Positions 9,799 to 18,123 of a stretch of 64,000 bases of DNA are shown piece by piece (positions within the stretch are counted from its first letter, which is position 1; each line of letters begins with the position of its first letter). The DNA lies in assembly GCA_023458055.1 (NCBI GenBank), contig JAEXAW010000060.1:1-64000 (forward strand), given 5' to 3'. Below the pieces are notes generated by a model. The model searched no databases and had not been told where the DNA came from. It worked only from the letters and a program-made list of their open reading frames with translations. Both the position numbers and the translations under genes were made by a program. Source of the stretch: Pseudomonadota bacterium. Lineage in GTDB: Bacteria > Pseudomonadota > Alphaproteobacteria > Sphingomonadales > Sphingomonadaceae.

Positions 9799-9876
9799 TT
9801 TCCACTTATTAGGGAGGGGTTCCGGGGCTTGGGGCGGAAAGGCAAAGCCGCGCCCTCGGCGCGGTTTCCCCCCTCT

Positions 9877-10173
9877 TTAGAACAGCTCGCCTTGGCGGCT
9901 CTTAGCTGCGTATGCACGCCACTCGGGCTTTGTCGCCTCCTCGTTTAGCCACGCAACTATCTGCGCCACCACATCGCTACCATTGGCTTCAACAGTGCCG
10001 CAGGGGTGATAGTGGGATTTGTAGCCTGTTTCGGTGATTGGCAGCGGCGCGCGCGGCGGCTCGATACTTTCGATCTCAAGATGCGCGATCACGCCTCCCC
10101 AACTGCGGGGAACATAGGTCGCCTCGATCTCGAGGCCTTCCCAATGAAAGCGATAAACGTGCGATGGGTGCAT
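9877..10173 (-). CDS. Small hypothetical protein downstream of ardA
   Basis: A 98-residue protein (MHPSHVYRFHWEGLEIEATY) from ATG 10173; a GTG at 10182 would add three residues and overlap the ardA stop. It has no signal peptide or recognised domain. It directly follows ardA with no terminator between, so the two are probably co-transcribed and it may be an accessory plasmid/ICE gene. No function is assigned. Confidence 0.6.
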   Translation of the reverse strand: MHPSHVYRFHWEGLEIEATYVPRSWGGVIAHLEIESIEPPRAPLPITETGYKSHYHPCGTVEANGSDVVAQIVAWLNEEATKPEWRAYAAKSRQGELF

Positions 10174-10175
10174 GG

Positions 10176-10706
10176 TCAGCACCCCGCGAACACATGAACA
10201 GCGTCATGTGCGGTTTGGATAGTGAACAGGTCGCCGTTGAGTTCGCAATCCCGCGCCATCGCTTTCCAGTCGATATAATAACGCAGGCTCTGCGGAATCG
10301 CGGTCGTTTCCTCGGTGATGTCCTGCACGTAGTCGGCAAGGCTCTGATACTGCCCAAGGTGACGATCATCGAGCGCGCTGCGCGCCTCGTCCAAGTCGCC
10401 GCAAAAGTGGTCGATCAATTCCGCGCCAAGCGCGCCATGTTCTGCGACGAACGCGGCCAGTTCGGCCACGCGCTCGAAGCTGTCATATTCATTGATACGG
10501 ATAGAGGCGAAGCCCTCATAGTCGTGGATTGCCCATTCTTCGGCGTCCGGGATTGGTGACTTGGCCAGCATGTTGCGGGTTGCCTCCCACATGCTCCACG
10601 CCTCGGTTGCCTCAATCCATGCGCCATGCAGGATGCCGTTATTGTAGGCCGCAAGACAGGCCACATAGATGCGCGGTTGTTCGGCTTGGGGGTGGTGGAT
10701 TTTCAT
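10176..10706 (-). CDS. ardA: Antirestriction protein ArdA
   Basis: A 176-residue acidic protein. The N-terminus PRIYVACLAAYNNGILHGAW, the block EEWAIHDYEGF and the later segment YQSLADYVQDI are hallmarks of ArdA, a DNA-mimic dimer that blocks type I restriction enzymes. It would protect incoming element DNA during transfer. The element therefore carries both an antirestriction protein and its own restriction-like operon. A hairpin-rich leader of about 300 bp lies upstream (10707-11017). Confidence 0.88.
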   Translation of the reverse strand: MKIHHPQAEQPRIYVACLAAYNNGILHGAWIEATEAWSMWEATRNMLAKSPIPDAEEWAIHDYEGFASIRINEYDSFERVAELAAFVAEHGALGAELIDHFCGDLDEARSALDDRHLGQYQSLADYVQDITEETTAIPQSLRYYIDWKAMARDCELNGDLFTIQTAHDAVHVFAGC

Positions 10707-11017
10707 GGTTCTGCCCTCCTTTGGCAGCGGGTTTCAGATGCGTTTCTGAAACCCTGCCTCGTGGCGAACAGCGGGGGGCAAGCGGAGTAAGTCCCTTCGC
10801 GGGGAACCGGCTGCACGGAGCAAAGCGGAGGAAGCTGGGCGGAAGAGACTTCGCAGCGCGCGAGGGGCAGCGCCCCAGCCTTTGCGTCAGGGATCGTCAC
10901 CCGAATGGGCGGAAACCGCCACTTGGGTTCCGTCGCGCCAGCGATAGAGCGCGGTCCGCAAGGGGACGCAGTGCAATTTAATGAGTAATGATGACAAGCC
11001 TGGCCGATTGGGCGACC
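10707..11017. other. Hairpin-rich intergenic leader upstream of ardA
   Basis: No gene is seen in these 311 bp. They contain a strong stem-loop at 10723-10758 (GGGTTTCAGA pairing with TTCTGAAACCC), a GGGGC-AGC-GCCCC hairpin near 10865, and a structured motif at 10891 shared with 29009. On the minus strand the region would be the ardA 5' leader. Confidence 0.5.
10891..10941. repeat. Structured motif GGATCGTCACCCGAATGG, copy 1
   Basis: GGATCGTCACCCG-ATGG followed by an imperfect stem (CGGAAACC with GGGTTCCG) recurs at 29009-29056 as GGATCGTCACCCG-ATGG plus a stem (ACCGAATCC with GGGTTCGGT). The stem sequence differs but the geometry is kept, which suggests a conserved structure. The role is unknown. 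Confidence 0.5.
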
Positions 11018-12928
11018 TTATTCAGTCGCTAAGGCAAGCCCCATTTCAATCAGAAACCGTGACGGCGGCTTAGCCCAGCCGCGATAAATGTTGGCACGGC
11101 TCAAGATCAGGCACTCTTTTGCTCGTGTGATAGCAACAAAGCAGTTGCGGCGTTCCTCTTCCATTTCCGGACTGTCGTCACCTTTTTGGCGGCTCTGGAA
11201 GGAGGGCAGTATATCTTCGGCTAGGCCGATCACATAAACAAAGTCGAACTCGCGGCCCTTGGCACCATGCACGGTCATCAACGTGACTGTCTGCGACTGG
11301 GGGGACGGAGCTTTCGAACGCAGTTGAAGTTGCTGCAAAAACTCATCCAGCGTGATGCTGCTGCCAAAGTGCCGCCTGATGTCGGAGGCAATCTCGCGCC
11401 ACGCAGCGAGATCTTCCACCAAATCAGGGTCAGGAACATGACCTGTCGCCCGTGCATCCAGTTCCTTCAGCATTTCGTCGAGCACGCTCTTGGCGGAAGT
11501 CGCATTAAGGCGACCCGCAGCCTCCAGTAGTTTGGCATGTGGCGAGCTATCACCGATCTCGGTAGTGGCGGCTGCGACCCATGTGCTGAAATAGCCCGCC
11601 CCGCTGGCTTCTGCATGGGACAAGACCTGTCCGACGGCGATTTGCACCTCAGCAAAGCGATTGAAGGCGTCGATCATCACAGCAAGGTTGCGCAAGTCGA
11701 GTGGGCGCACGGTCTGAACAAGGCAAGCAACCATCCATCGCATTTCAGCAGACAGAAAATCGTCGCGACGTTGCGCGATGACAGCAGAAACGTGCGCCGT
11801 TTGGAGCGCCTTCAACATCTTTTCGAGCGACGCGCGCGTTCTGGCCAGAACTGTAGTTTGGCTCCATTGGTCCTTGCCGCGCGCAGCAATCTCCTCGGCG
11901 ATCTTCTCGGCCTCGATTTCGTCGTTTTCAAACACGCGGAGCTGGATGTGGTCCTGCTCCGGGAGTCTGAGGTTGGTCTTGCCTGCGATTAGCGGCTTCT
12001 TTGCCTCAGTCCTCTGGACGTTATAGGCCACAAGCCGGTTCGCAGCGGCGACGATCGCGGGCGGGCAACGGTAGTTTGTCGGGAGCTGAATCATTTCTGG
12101 CTGGAAGTCTGCGCGGAAGCGTTGGATTTGCCGAAAGCTCGCTCCGTTCCATTGGTAGATGATCTGGTCGTCGTCGGCGACTGCAAAGACGTTTTTGAAA
12201 TCGTCTCCTGCCATTGTGCGAATGAGCCGGTATTGGCCTTCGTTCGTGTCCTGAAACTCGTCCAGAAGCCAAAATGGATATGACCGGCGATAGCGGGCTG
12301 CGATGGCAGGGAATGTCGAGAAAAGACGAAACGCTTCAAAAATGAGAGAGTTAAAGTCGAGGACATTCAGCCGGCGCAATTCGCTTTCATATGCCTCATA
12401 GGCTTGGGCTATGTGCTCGGGATCGGTTGTGCGCGAAAGGCGCGAAACCGCATCCTTGGGTTCGATCAACAAGGTTTTCATCCGGTCGATCAGGCCAAGA
12501 TAGCGCACGCCGTCCGCATCCATGCCAGCCCGTTTCAGTGCATCCTCAAGCACTGCTTTACGGTCATCGTCTTGGGAATAAATTGCGAAGTCCGGCTTGA
12601 TGCCTAGATGGATGCCGTGTTGGCGCAGCACTTGGCCGCAGAAGCTATGAAAGGTGCCGATAGTGGCGCGTTCCTCAAGGCCGGGAACGAAGGTCGCAAC
12701 GCGCTCCTTCATCTCGTCGGCAGCCTTGTTGGTGAACGTGAGCGCTAGAACACGGAAAGATTGATCACGTCCCTCGTGAAGCAAGCGCGCGATACGGCAG
12801 GTCAACACCTGTGTTTTGCCCGATCCTGGTCCTGCAAGAACCAGCATGGCGCGTTCACCCCAGCCAACGGCTTCGCGCTGGATTTCGGTCAGTTTGGCAA
12901 GAGCGATTTCGAGCGGGTTATCGGTCAT
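11018..12928 (-). CDS. UvrD-like SF1 helicase (GajB-like)
   Basis: A 636-residue superfamily 1A helicase. Motifs in order: Walker A AGPGSGKT (residues 32-39), LALTFTNKAA, IGTFHSFC, Walker B LLDEFQDT, VADDDQIIYQWNG, LPTNYRCP, TVHGAKGREFD and FVAITRAKE, so all ATPase and translocation motifs are intact. It is the last gene of the five-gene operon and overlaps the OLD nuclease by ATGA. An OLD nuclease followed by a UvrD-like helicase is the arrangement of Gabija (GajA-GajB), although this protein is longer than the roughly 500 residues usual for GajB. The defence role is inferred from partner and location. Confidence 0.88.
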   Translation of the reverse strand: MTDNPLEIALAKLTEIQREAVGWGERAMLVLAGPGSGKTQVLTCRIARLLHEGRDQSFRVLALTFTNKAADEMKERVATFVPGLEERATIGTFHSFCGQVLRQHGIHLGIKPDFAIYSQDDDRKAVLEDALKRAGMDADGVRYLGLIDRMKTLLIEPKDAVSRLSRTTDPEHIAQAYEAYESELRRLNVLDFNSLIFEAFRLFSTFPAIAARYRRSYPFWLLDEFQDTNEGQYRLIRTMAGDDFKNVFAVADDDQIIYQWNGASFRQIQRFRADFQPEMIQLPTNYRCPPAIVAAANRLVAYNVQRTEAKKPLIAGKTNLRLPEQDHIQLRVFENDEIEAEKIAEEIAARGKDQWSQTTVLARTRASLEKMLKALQTAHVSAVIAQRRDDFLSAEMRWMVACLVQTVRPLDLRNLAVMIDAFNRFAEVQIAVGQVLSHAEASGAGYFSTWVAAATTEIGDSSPHAKLLEAAGRLNATSAKSVLDEMLKELDARATGHVPDPDLVEDLAAWREIASDIRRHFGSSITLDEFLQQLQLRSKAPSPQSQTVTLMTVHGAKGREFDFVYVIGLAEDILPSFQSRQKGDDSPEMEEERRNCFVAITRAKECLILSRANIYRGWAKPPSRFLIEMGLALATE

Positions 12929-14838
12929 GTTAGCCCTCGCAGGTCGGCAATGGCATCGCGGAAAGGTTGCGGCATACGGCCTGCCAAGGCCGCGTTTCCG
13001 CGCATCATTTCGACGAGCGCAGCAGCATATCCGGTTTTGTGGTTGCGCAAGAGGTCGAGCAACGCCGCTACGTCTGCTGTTGCCGCAGTTGCCACTCCCG
13101 CTTGCGTCAAGGCATCTCTGAGTTCGGCCTCAAGACCATCGGCAATCATCTGTGCCTCAAGATCGTCGGCGGCGTGAGTTCGGCAGCGAGCAGCCACGAA
13201 AGCAGGCGGGAAATTTCGCGCCTCAATGCTTCTGCAATATGCCTGTCCCGCGCCGTCGCCGTCGAAAACAGCTAACCACGGAATTGATAGCGCCCGAGCG
13301 AGCGCCGCAAAGATAGCAGGATTTCCGTTGTTTTGCGCGTCGATCACGGCGACGCCATGCTCATCAAGGTCATAACCGAGTTCACGCGCCATCGCGTGAA
13401 CCAACAGATATTCGCCCTGCCCCTCAACGATGAACCAGCGACGGGCGAAGAATATTTCACCGCGAATCCGGCGCGCGAAGGTTTCGAGCGATTTCAATTC
13501 GTCGTCGCTGATGTAGAGCAAAGCGCGGTCATGCAGATTACGCAAAACACCGTGGATCACAGCCCTGTCGGCATGGGTGCCATAGCAAGTCAGCAGATCC
13601 CTGTAGGGGTTCTGTTCGAGTTTGCCGTGTACGGTTAGCACTTCTGCGGCGCGATCATATTCCATCGTGCCACCGCTGCCAGCGATTACGGCATCCAAGT
13701 CAGCAACGTGCGGGATGCGCGCGGAAAAGCTCGACGGAAGCGAGCAAACCTCGGTGCCATTGTCCGTGAGGCGGACAAGCCGCAAGTCACGAAACGGCAC
13801 ATGCTGCACGAAGTAAGGCGAGTGTGTGGTGATAATCTTCTGGCCCGGAAGCGCATTGATATGACCCCACAGGGTGCGAGCAGCCTGTGGATGCAGGTGC
13901 GTTTCCGGTTCTTCGAGCGCCAGCACCGGGGCGCTGTCGGCCTCGTATAACTCGGTCAGCAGATGCTCGACGAACGCCTGAAACAGAAAGATGACGGATA
14001 GGCTCTGTACGCCCTGACCGTGCCGTTGCAGCGGAAGCCACGGCCAATCCGGCTCGTTGCGCAGGATGATCTCGGCCTTGGATAGTAAATCCCAAGATTT
14101 TAGTGGGACAAGCCGCAAATCGACTCCGCCTTCGCGGTCGCGCGCCGCCACGCGCGTTGCACCCGAAAGGGTGCTAGCGATTTGCCCAAGGCGGGGATCA
14201 GCCTGCAAGAGCTTGCGATTGAGAAGGTCAAGGACGCGCTGCACCTTGGTTTCCAGCGCCGATGGAATCTCCATCGCCTTGAGCAGGCGGCCCCAAAACT
14301 GGGAACGCGGCGAAAACTCGTCGTCCACATCTCGCAAGGCACCGAGATAAAATACAGGAAGATACTGCCAAAAGCGTTCGAGGTTCATGCGCCGCGCCGA
14401 GCCGCCGATCAACGGCGCACGGCCAGCATTCAGGAAAACCCACGACGGTTCGAAGTTCCCTTCCGCCTCGTTCCATGCGCAGCTCGCGCGCAGTATAATA
14501 AAGGTCTTTCCTGTGGTGGGGTCGGTCTGGGCGATCTCATCAAGGTCTTGTTGGAGCGCGTCGGGCCAATCTCCTGCCGCTTCTTCCTCTACACGGATTT
14601 CAATGGCGACGCCGGGCGGTGCCTTGGGATCAGCATTCTCGTCGGCAAGGTGGACATCGTATTCCGTGAAGCCGGTGCCGCGCTGTCCCCAACGGCGGGT
14701 CAAAACAATTCTGATGGCGTCGAGAATCGCGGTTTTACCAGAATTGTTTGGTCCGATCAGAACGGTCGTCTCGTTCAGATCAAGGTCGAGCGTCTTGATG
14801 GAACGGAAGTTCTGAATGGAAAGGCGGCTGATGCGCAT
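12925..14838 (-). CDS. OLD-family ATP-dependent endonuclease (GajA-like)
   Basis: A 637-residue protein with an N-terminal SMC/ABC-type ATPase: Walker A GPNNSGKT (29-36), a signature-like QRHGQGVQSL (271-280), Walker B LALEEPETHLHP (306-317) and His in TTHSPYF. The C-terminal TOPRIM nuclease domain shows the catalytic Glu in FIVEGQGEY (E472), DGD at 526-528 and a later LEAQMI glutamate. This is the OLD architecture shared with GajA, a sequence-specific nickase regulated by nucleotide. It overlaps the GIY-YIG gene by one base (TAATG) and the helicase gene by four, so all are made from one transcript. GajA is usually near 580 residues. Confidence 0.88.
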   Translation of the reverse strand: MRISRLSIQNFRSIKTLDLDLNETTVLIGPNNSGKTAILDAIRIVLTRRWGQRGTGFTEYDVHLADENADPKAPPGVAIEIRVEEEAAGDWPDALQQDLDEIAQTDPTTGKTFIILRASCAWNEAEGNFEPSWVFLNAGRAPLIGGSARRMNLERFWQYLPVFYLGALRDVDDEFSPRSQFWGRLLKAMEIPSALETKVQRVLDLLNRKLLQADPRLGQIASTLSGATRVAARDREGGVDLRLVPLKSWDLLSKAEIILRNEPDWPWLPLQRHGQGVQSLSVIFLFQAFVEHLLTELYEADSAPVLALEEPETHLHPQAARTLWGHINALPGQKIITTHSPYFVQHVPFRDLRLVRLTDNGTEVCSLPSSFSARIPHVADLDAVIAGSGGTMEYDRAAEVLTVHGKLEQNPYRDLLTCYGTHADRAVIHGVLRNLHDRALLYISDDELKSLETFARRIRGEIFFARRWFIVEGQGEYLLVHAMARELGYDLDEHGVAVIDAQNNGNPAIFAALARALSIPWLAVFDGDGAGQAYCRSIEARNFPPAFVAARCRTHAADDLEAQMIADGLEAELRDALTQAGVATAATADVAALLDLLRNHKTGYAAALVEMMRGNAALAGRMPQPFRDAIADLRGLT

Positions 14839-16067
14839 TAGGCACCACCTCGACTAGACTTATCATTTTGGATCAATCGTGCCGTCTGCGGGTCATAAAT
14901 GTAGTCGGTGATCGATCCGTCTCTGATCCGCTCAACGGCTTCATCGACTATGAAACGCGGAACAAGAAACCATTCGCGCGGCACGACAGGATTGCCGAAC
15001 CGATCCTTGATCTCGATGTCCAGCCGCGCGGGATCAAAGATGCGATGGATGACATTTTCGAGCTTGGTGCGGTTGATGTTGTAGAGCGTATAGGTCGCCA
15101 CGATTTCCACGTCTGCGAGCAAGAAAGTCGCATCGACCTTGGCATTGGCGATGCGCTTGGCTACATCGCCGCCGGTCACTCCAATCTTATGCAACACGTC
15201 GCGGTTAGCCGCGACGATGGGATGATCGGACTTGCTCCGCAGCACGTAGATGGTGCCGCTGGCAAGGTCGGTATCGTCGGACTCGCCGGAAAATAGCGAC
15301 CGATCTTCCCTGACGAATAGTGGCCCTGCCTCGGGGTCGGTGATGCGACGGCCAGCCTCGTCCTTGTGTAGCGCCCGTTGCAACGAGCGCATGAGCATGT
15401 TGCTCTCGGTGCCATTGTCAAAGATCACGCGTAGGCGGGCATCAGTGCGCCCCTGTGCGTTGGTGAAAATCTCTTCCATGTCGGCGACATAGGCTTTTTG
15501 ACCGCCGACGATGAACCATGCGCCGGGGCGTATTTCGGCTTTCAGCTCAAACTCTCGGGACTGGCGTATGCCCTGTCCCATTTCGCGCTGCACCTGCTCG
15601 AACAAGGGCTTGAACTGATCGAAGTCCTCGCAACGCTCGCGATTGGCGATTTCTTCGGCGGCGCGCTTCTCCTCGGAGGTGCGGACATGACGAAGATCGG
15701 CGATGTCCGATATGCCGATGGCACCTTCAAGCTCGGCGAGAAGTGCATCGGTGTCCATGTCATCATCGGCGATGGCGGGGTGTGCTTCGCCTCCTGTCAG
15801 CAAGCCCTGACGGTCAAGGGATTCGAGCAATGCACGGCAATCGCCCTGCGCGCGCAGGCTATCTAGCCGTGTGGCATAGATGCGCTCAAAGATGTCGCGA
15901 CTCTCTCCGTGACGCGGTGGATGACCGTGTTCATCGACGAACCGCTGGATTTCTTCAAAGCCCGCAATGATGCGCTCGTCGCGCGGGCTGCGTCCGCCTT
16001 TCTTTTCAGCAGGCGCAAAGTCGGCAAGGGTGTCGGCCAGTGCATCAAGATCGAGTTCATCCGTCAT
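14838..16067 (-). CDS. GIY-YIG (T5orf172/MUG113-like) nuclease-fold protein
   Basis: A 409-residue protein with a C-terminal GIY-YIG-type domain: GTIYVL (271-276), KIG in place of YIG (294-296), Arg305, catalytic-type Glu337 in TKLENVIHRIF, and REWFLVP. This matches the T5orf172/MUG113 branch. The first 150 residues are acidic and helical, and a middle segment around 180-235 looks like a small beta domain. The ATG at 16067 is chosen over an upstream in-frame start at 16253 because AGGAGGGC precedes it and the extra N-terminus lies inside the helicase gene. Third in the defence operon, overlapping the helicase by 11 bp. The domain has its key residues, so it could be an active nuclease. Confidence 0.75.
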   Translation of the reverse strand: MTDELDLDALADTLADFAPAEKKGGRSPRDERIIAGFEEIQRFVDEHGHPPRHGESRDIFERIYATRLDSLRAQGDCRALLESLDRQGLLTGGEAHPAIADDDMDTDALLAELEGAIGISDIADLRHVRTSEEKRAAEEIANRERCEDFDQFKPLFEQVQREMGQGIRQSREFELKAEIRPGAWFIVGGQKAYVADMEEIFTNAQGRTDARLRVIFDNGTESNMLMRSLQRALHKDEAGRRITDPEAGPLFVREDRSLFSGESDDTDLASGTIYVLRSKSDHPIVAANRDVLHKIGVTGGDVAKRIANAKVDATFLLADVEIVATYTLYNINRTKLENVIHRIFDPARLDIEIKDRFGNPVVPREWFLVPRFIVDEAVERIRDGSITDYIYDPQTARLIQNDKSSRGGA

Positions 16068-18123
16068 AGCGGCCCTCCTTCTTGAAGCGCATGAAGGCGG
16101 CTGCACCCTCAGCAAGTCGCCGTTCCCACGCATCGGACGCGGTGATCGACGGCGGACGTTCGCGCTCTTTGATGAAGCGCGCGGCGCGGACGGCCAGGTC
16201 TTTGGCCTCGTCGGGCGACAGGCTGGTGCGTTTGTTGGCGATGGCGGCGGCAACCTGTTTCAGGCTCTCCTCACTCATGGTCTTTGCGAGGATCGCATAG
16301 GCTTCCTGAAACGGATTGATGCGGTCGATCAAGTCGATGTCGAGTTCGCGCACGTCCATTGCGAATTTGCGCACACCGTCGATCAGGGCGGTGTTGGCGC
16401 TTGGCTCTTCGTCACCCTTCTTGTCATTGCCAAGCGCGATGCGCGCGGCTTGCTGGGTGAGATTGAGGGCAGCGATGGCGTGCTGGCGCACGGCTTCCTG
16501 ATCTTCCTCGTCCAGTTCGGGGTATTTATCCTTGATGATCTTGCCAAGGCGAAGCTGGGTCAGCTCCTCTGGCACCAGTTCCTCATCGAACAGGCCGCGC
16601 TCGATGCTTGGCTTGTCCTGCACGAAACTGGCGATGACCTCGTTCAAATCCTCTTTGCAGATGCGCGCGGCTTGCTCGCTCTTGGGTTCGGCAAGCCCTT
16701 TGATCTCAATATGGAACTGGCCGGTCTGGTCGTTGAATCCGACATTGCACCTGTCGGGCTGATAGCCCTGCTCGCCGTAATCAAAGCCGTCCTGCTTCGC
16801 ACTTTGCGGATTCTTCGGCGTGAAGTTGAAGCGCGGTGCTAGCACCTGCTCCATGAGCAGGCTGGCGGCGATGGCTTTGAGGGTATCGTTGACCGCCTCG
16901 GTGACAAGGGACTCCGCTGCGTCAGGTTCGGCGATCAGGTTGGTGAAACGCGCGCGGGTCTTACCGGGAGCGTCACGGGTGGCGCGCCCGATGATCTGCA
17001 CGATTTCGGTCAGGCTGGCACGATAGCCGACCGTCAGCGCATGTTCGCACCAAATCCAGTCGAAACCCTCCTTGGCCATGCCAAGGGCGATGATGATGTC
17101 CACATGATCGCGGTTGTTCTTTTGCGCGGGGTCTTTGAGCGCGGCGGAAACGCGGTCGCGTTTGGACGTGTCATCGTCAACAAGATCGGCGATGCGCAGC
17201 ACCTTGCCATCGGCGGTTTTCACCAACTGGAAACCGGTGGCGGGGTCGATCCCCTGCCAATCGCCCAGTTCGGAGATGATGTGTTCCACTTCGCGGATTT
17301 TGTCCTTCGTGCTTTCCCGCGAATTGACATTGGGGATGTGGATGATGGTTTTCTCGGACGGGTTCAGCACCGCGAGGATGTCATCGGTGTAGGAGCCAGA
17401 ATAGAAGAAATAGCCGATGTCGAGCTGCTTGAGATGCTCGTAGCCGTTGAGCTGCTCGTAATAGGTATAGGTGACGGTATCGAATTTCGCCTCGTCGCCG
17501 GGAGCAAGAACAGCTTCGGCATCGCCACGGAAATAGCTGCCGGTCATGGCAACAATATGCGTTTTGTCGCGGGCGATGAACTCGCCAAGCTGCCTGCCCA
17601 GCACATTGTCGGGATTGGCGGAAACGTGGTGGAACTCATCCACCGCAATCAGGCGATCATCGAATGCCTCAACGCCAAAACGCTCGATCGCGAAGCGGAA
17701 GGTTGCATGGGTGCAAACCAGCACCTTGTCATCGCTGGCGAGGAAGCTGGAAACGCTGTTGACCTTGCCGCCATCCTCGCCGGGAGCGTTGCAGAGGTTC
17801 CATTTAGGCACCACTGTCCAGTCGGCCCAAAAGCCGTATTTGGTCAGCGGCTCGTCAGCGAAGCTGGACCCGATGGATTTTTCCGGCACGACGATGATCG
17901 CCTGCTTCAAGCCCTGATTTGTCAGCTTGTCGAGCGCGATGAACATGAGCGCGCGGCTCTTGCCCGATGCGGGCGGCGACTTGATGAGAAGATACGGCTC
18001 GCCCCGCTTCTCGAACGCGCGTTCCTGCATCGCGCGCATACCAAGAGCATTGGACTTGGTGGAGTTTCCGTTACGGGCGTAGCTGACCGATACGGATGGA
18101 ACTGTTTTCTTGTCGATGGTCAC
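16057..18123 (-). CDS. DEAD/DEAH-type SF2 helicase/ATPase (ResIII-like)
   Basis: A 688-residue superfamily 2 ATPase resembling the helicase subunits of type I/III restriction systems. Walker A is SPPASGKS (49-56), the DExH box is DEFHH (162-166), motif III-like MTGSY follows, and motif VI is QIIGRATR (376-383). No nuclease motif is evident in the C-terminal 250 residues, which are largely helical. It starts with GTG inside the methyltransferase stop (GTGA overlap), so it is translationally coupled. It probably translocates on DNA in concert with the methyltransferase and nucleases of the operon, which is an inference from context. Confidence 0.85.
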   Translation of the reverse strand: MTIDKKTVPSVSVSYARNGNSTKSNALGMRAMQERAFEKRGEPYLLIKSPPASGKSRALMFIALDKLTNQGLKQAIIVVPEKSIGSSFADEPLTKYGFWADWTVVPKWNLCNAPGEDGGKVNSVSSFLASDDKVLVCTHATFRFAIERFGVEAFDDRLIAVDEFHHVSANPDNVLGRQLGEFIARDKTHIVAMTGSYFRGDAEAVLAPGDEAKFDTVTYTYYEQLNGYEHLKQLDIGYFFYSGSYTDDILAVLNPSEKTIIHIPNVNSRESTKDKIREVEHIISELGDWQGIDPATGFQLVKTADGKVLRIADLVDDDTSKRDRVSAALKDPAQKNNRDHVDIIIALGMAKEGFDWIWCEHALTVGYRASLTEIVQIIGRATRDAPGKTRARFTNLIAEPDAAESLVTEAVNDTLKAIAASLLMEQVLAPRFNFTPKNPQSAKQDGFDYGEQGYQPDRCNVGFNDQTGQFHIEIKGLAEPKSEQAARICKEDLNEVIASFVQDKPSIERGLFDEELVPEELTQLRLGKIIKDKYPELDEEDQEAVRQHAIAALNLTQQAARIALGNDKKGDEEPSANTALIDGVRKFAMDVRELDIDLIDRINPFQEAYAILAKTMSEESLKQVAAAIANKRTSLSPDEAKDLAVRAARFIKERERPPSITASDAWERRLAEGAAAFMRFKKEGRYDG

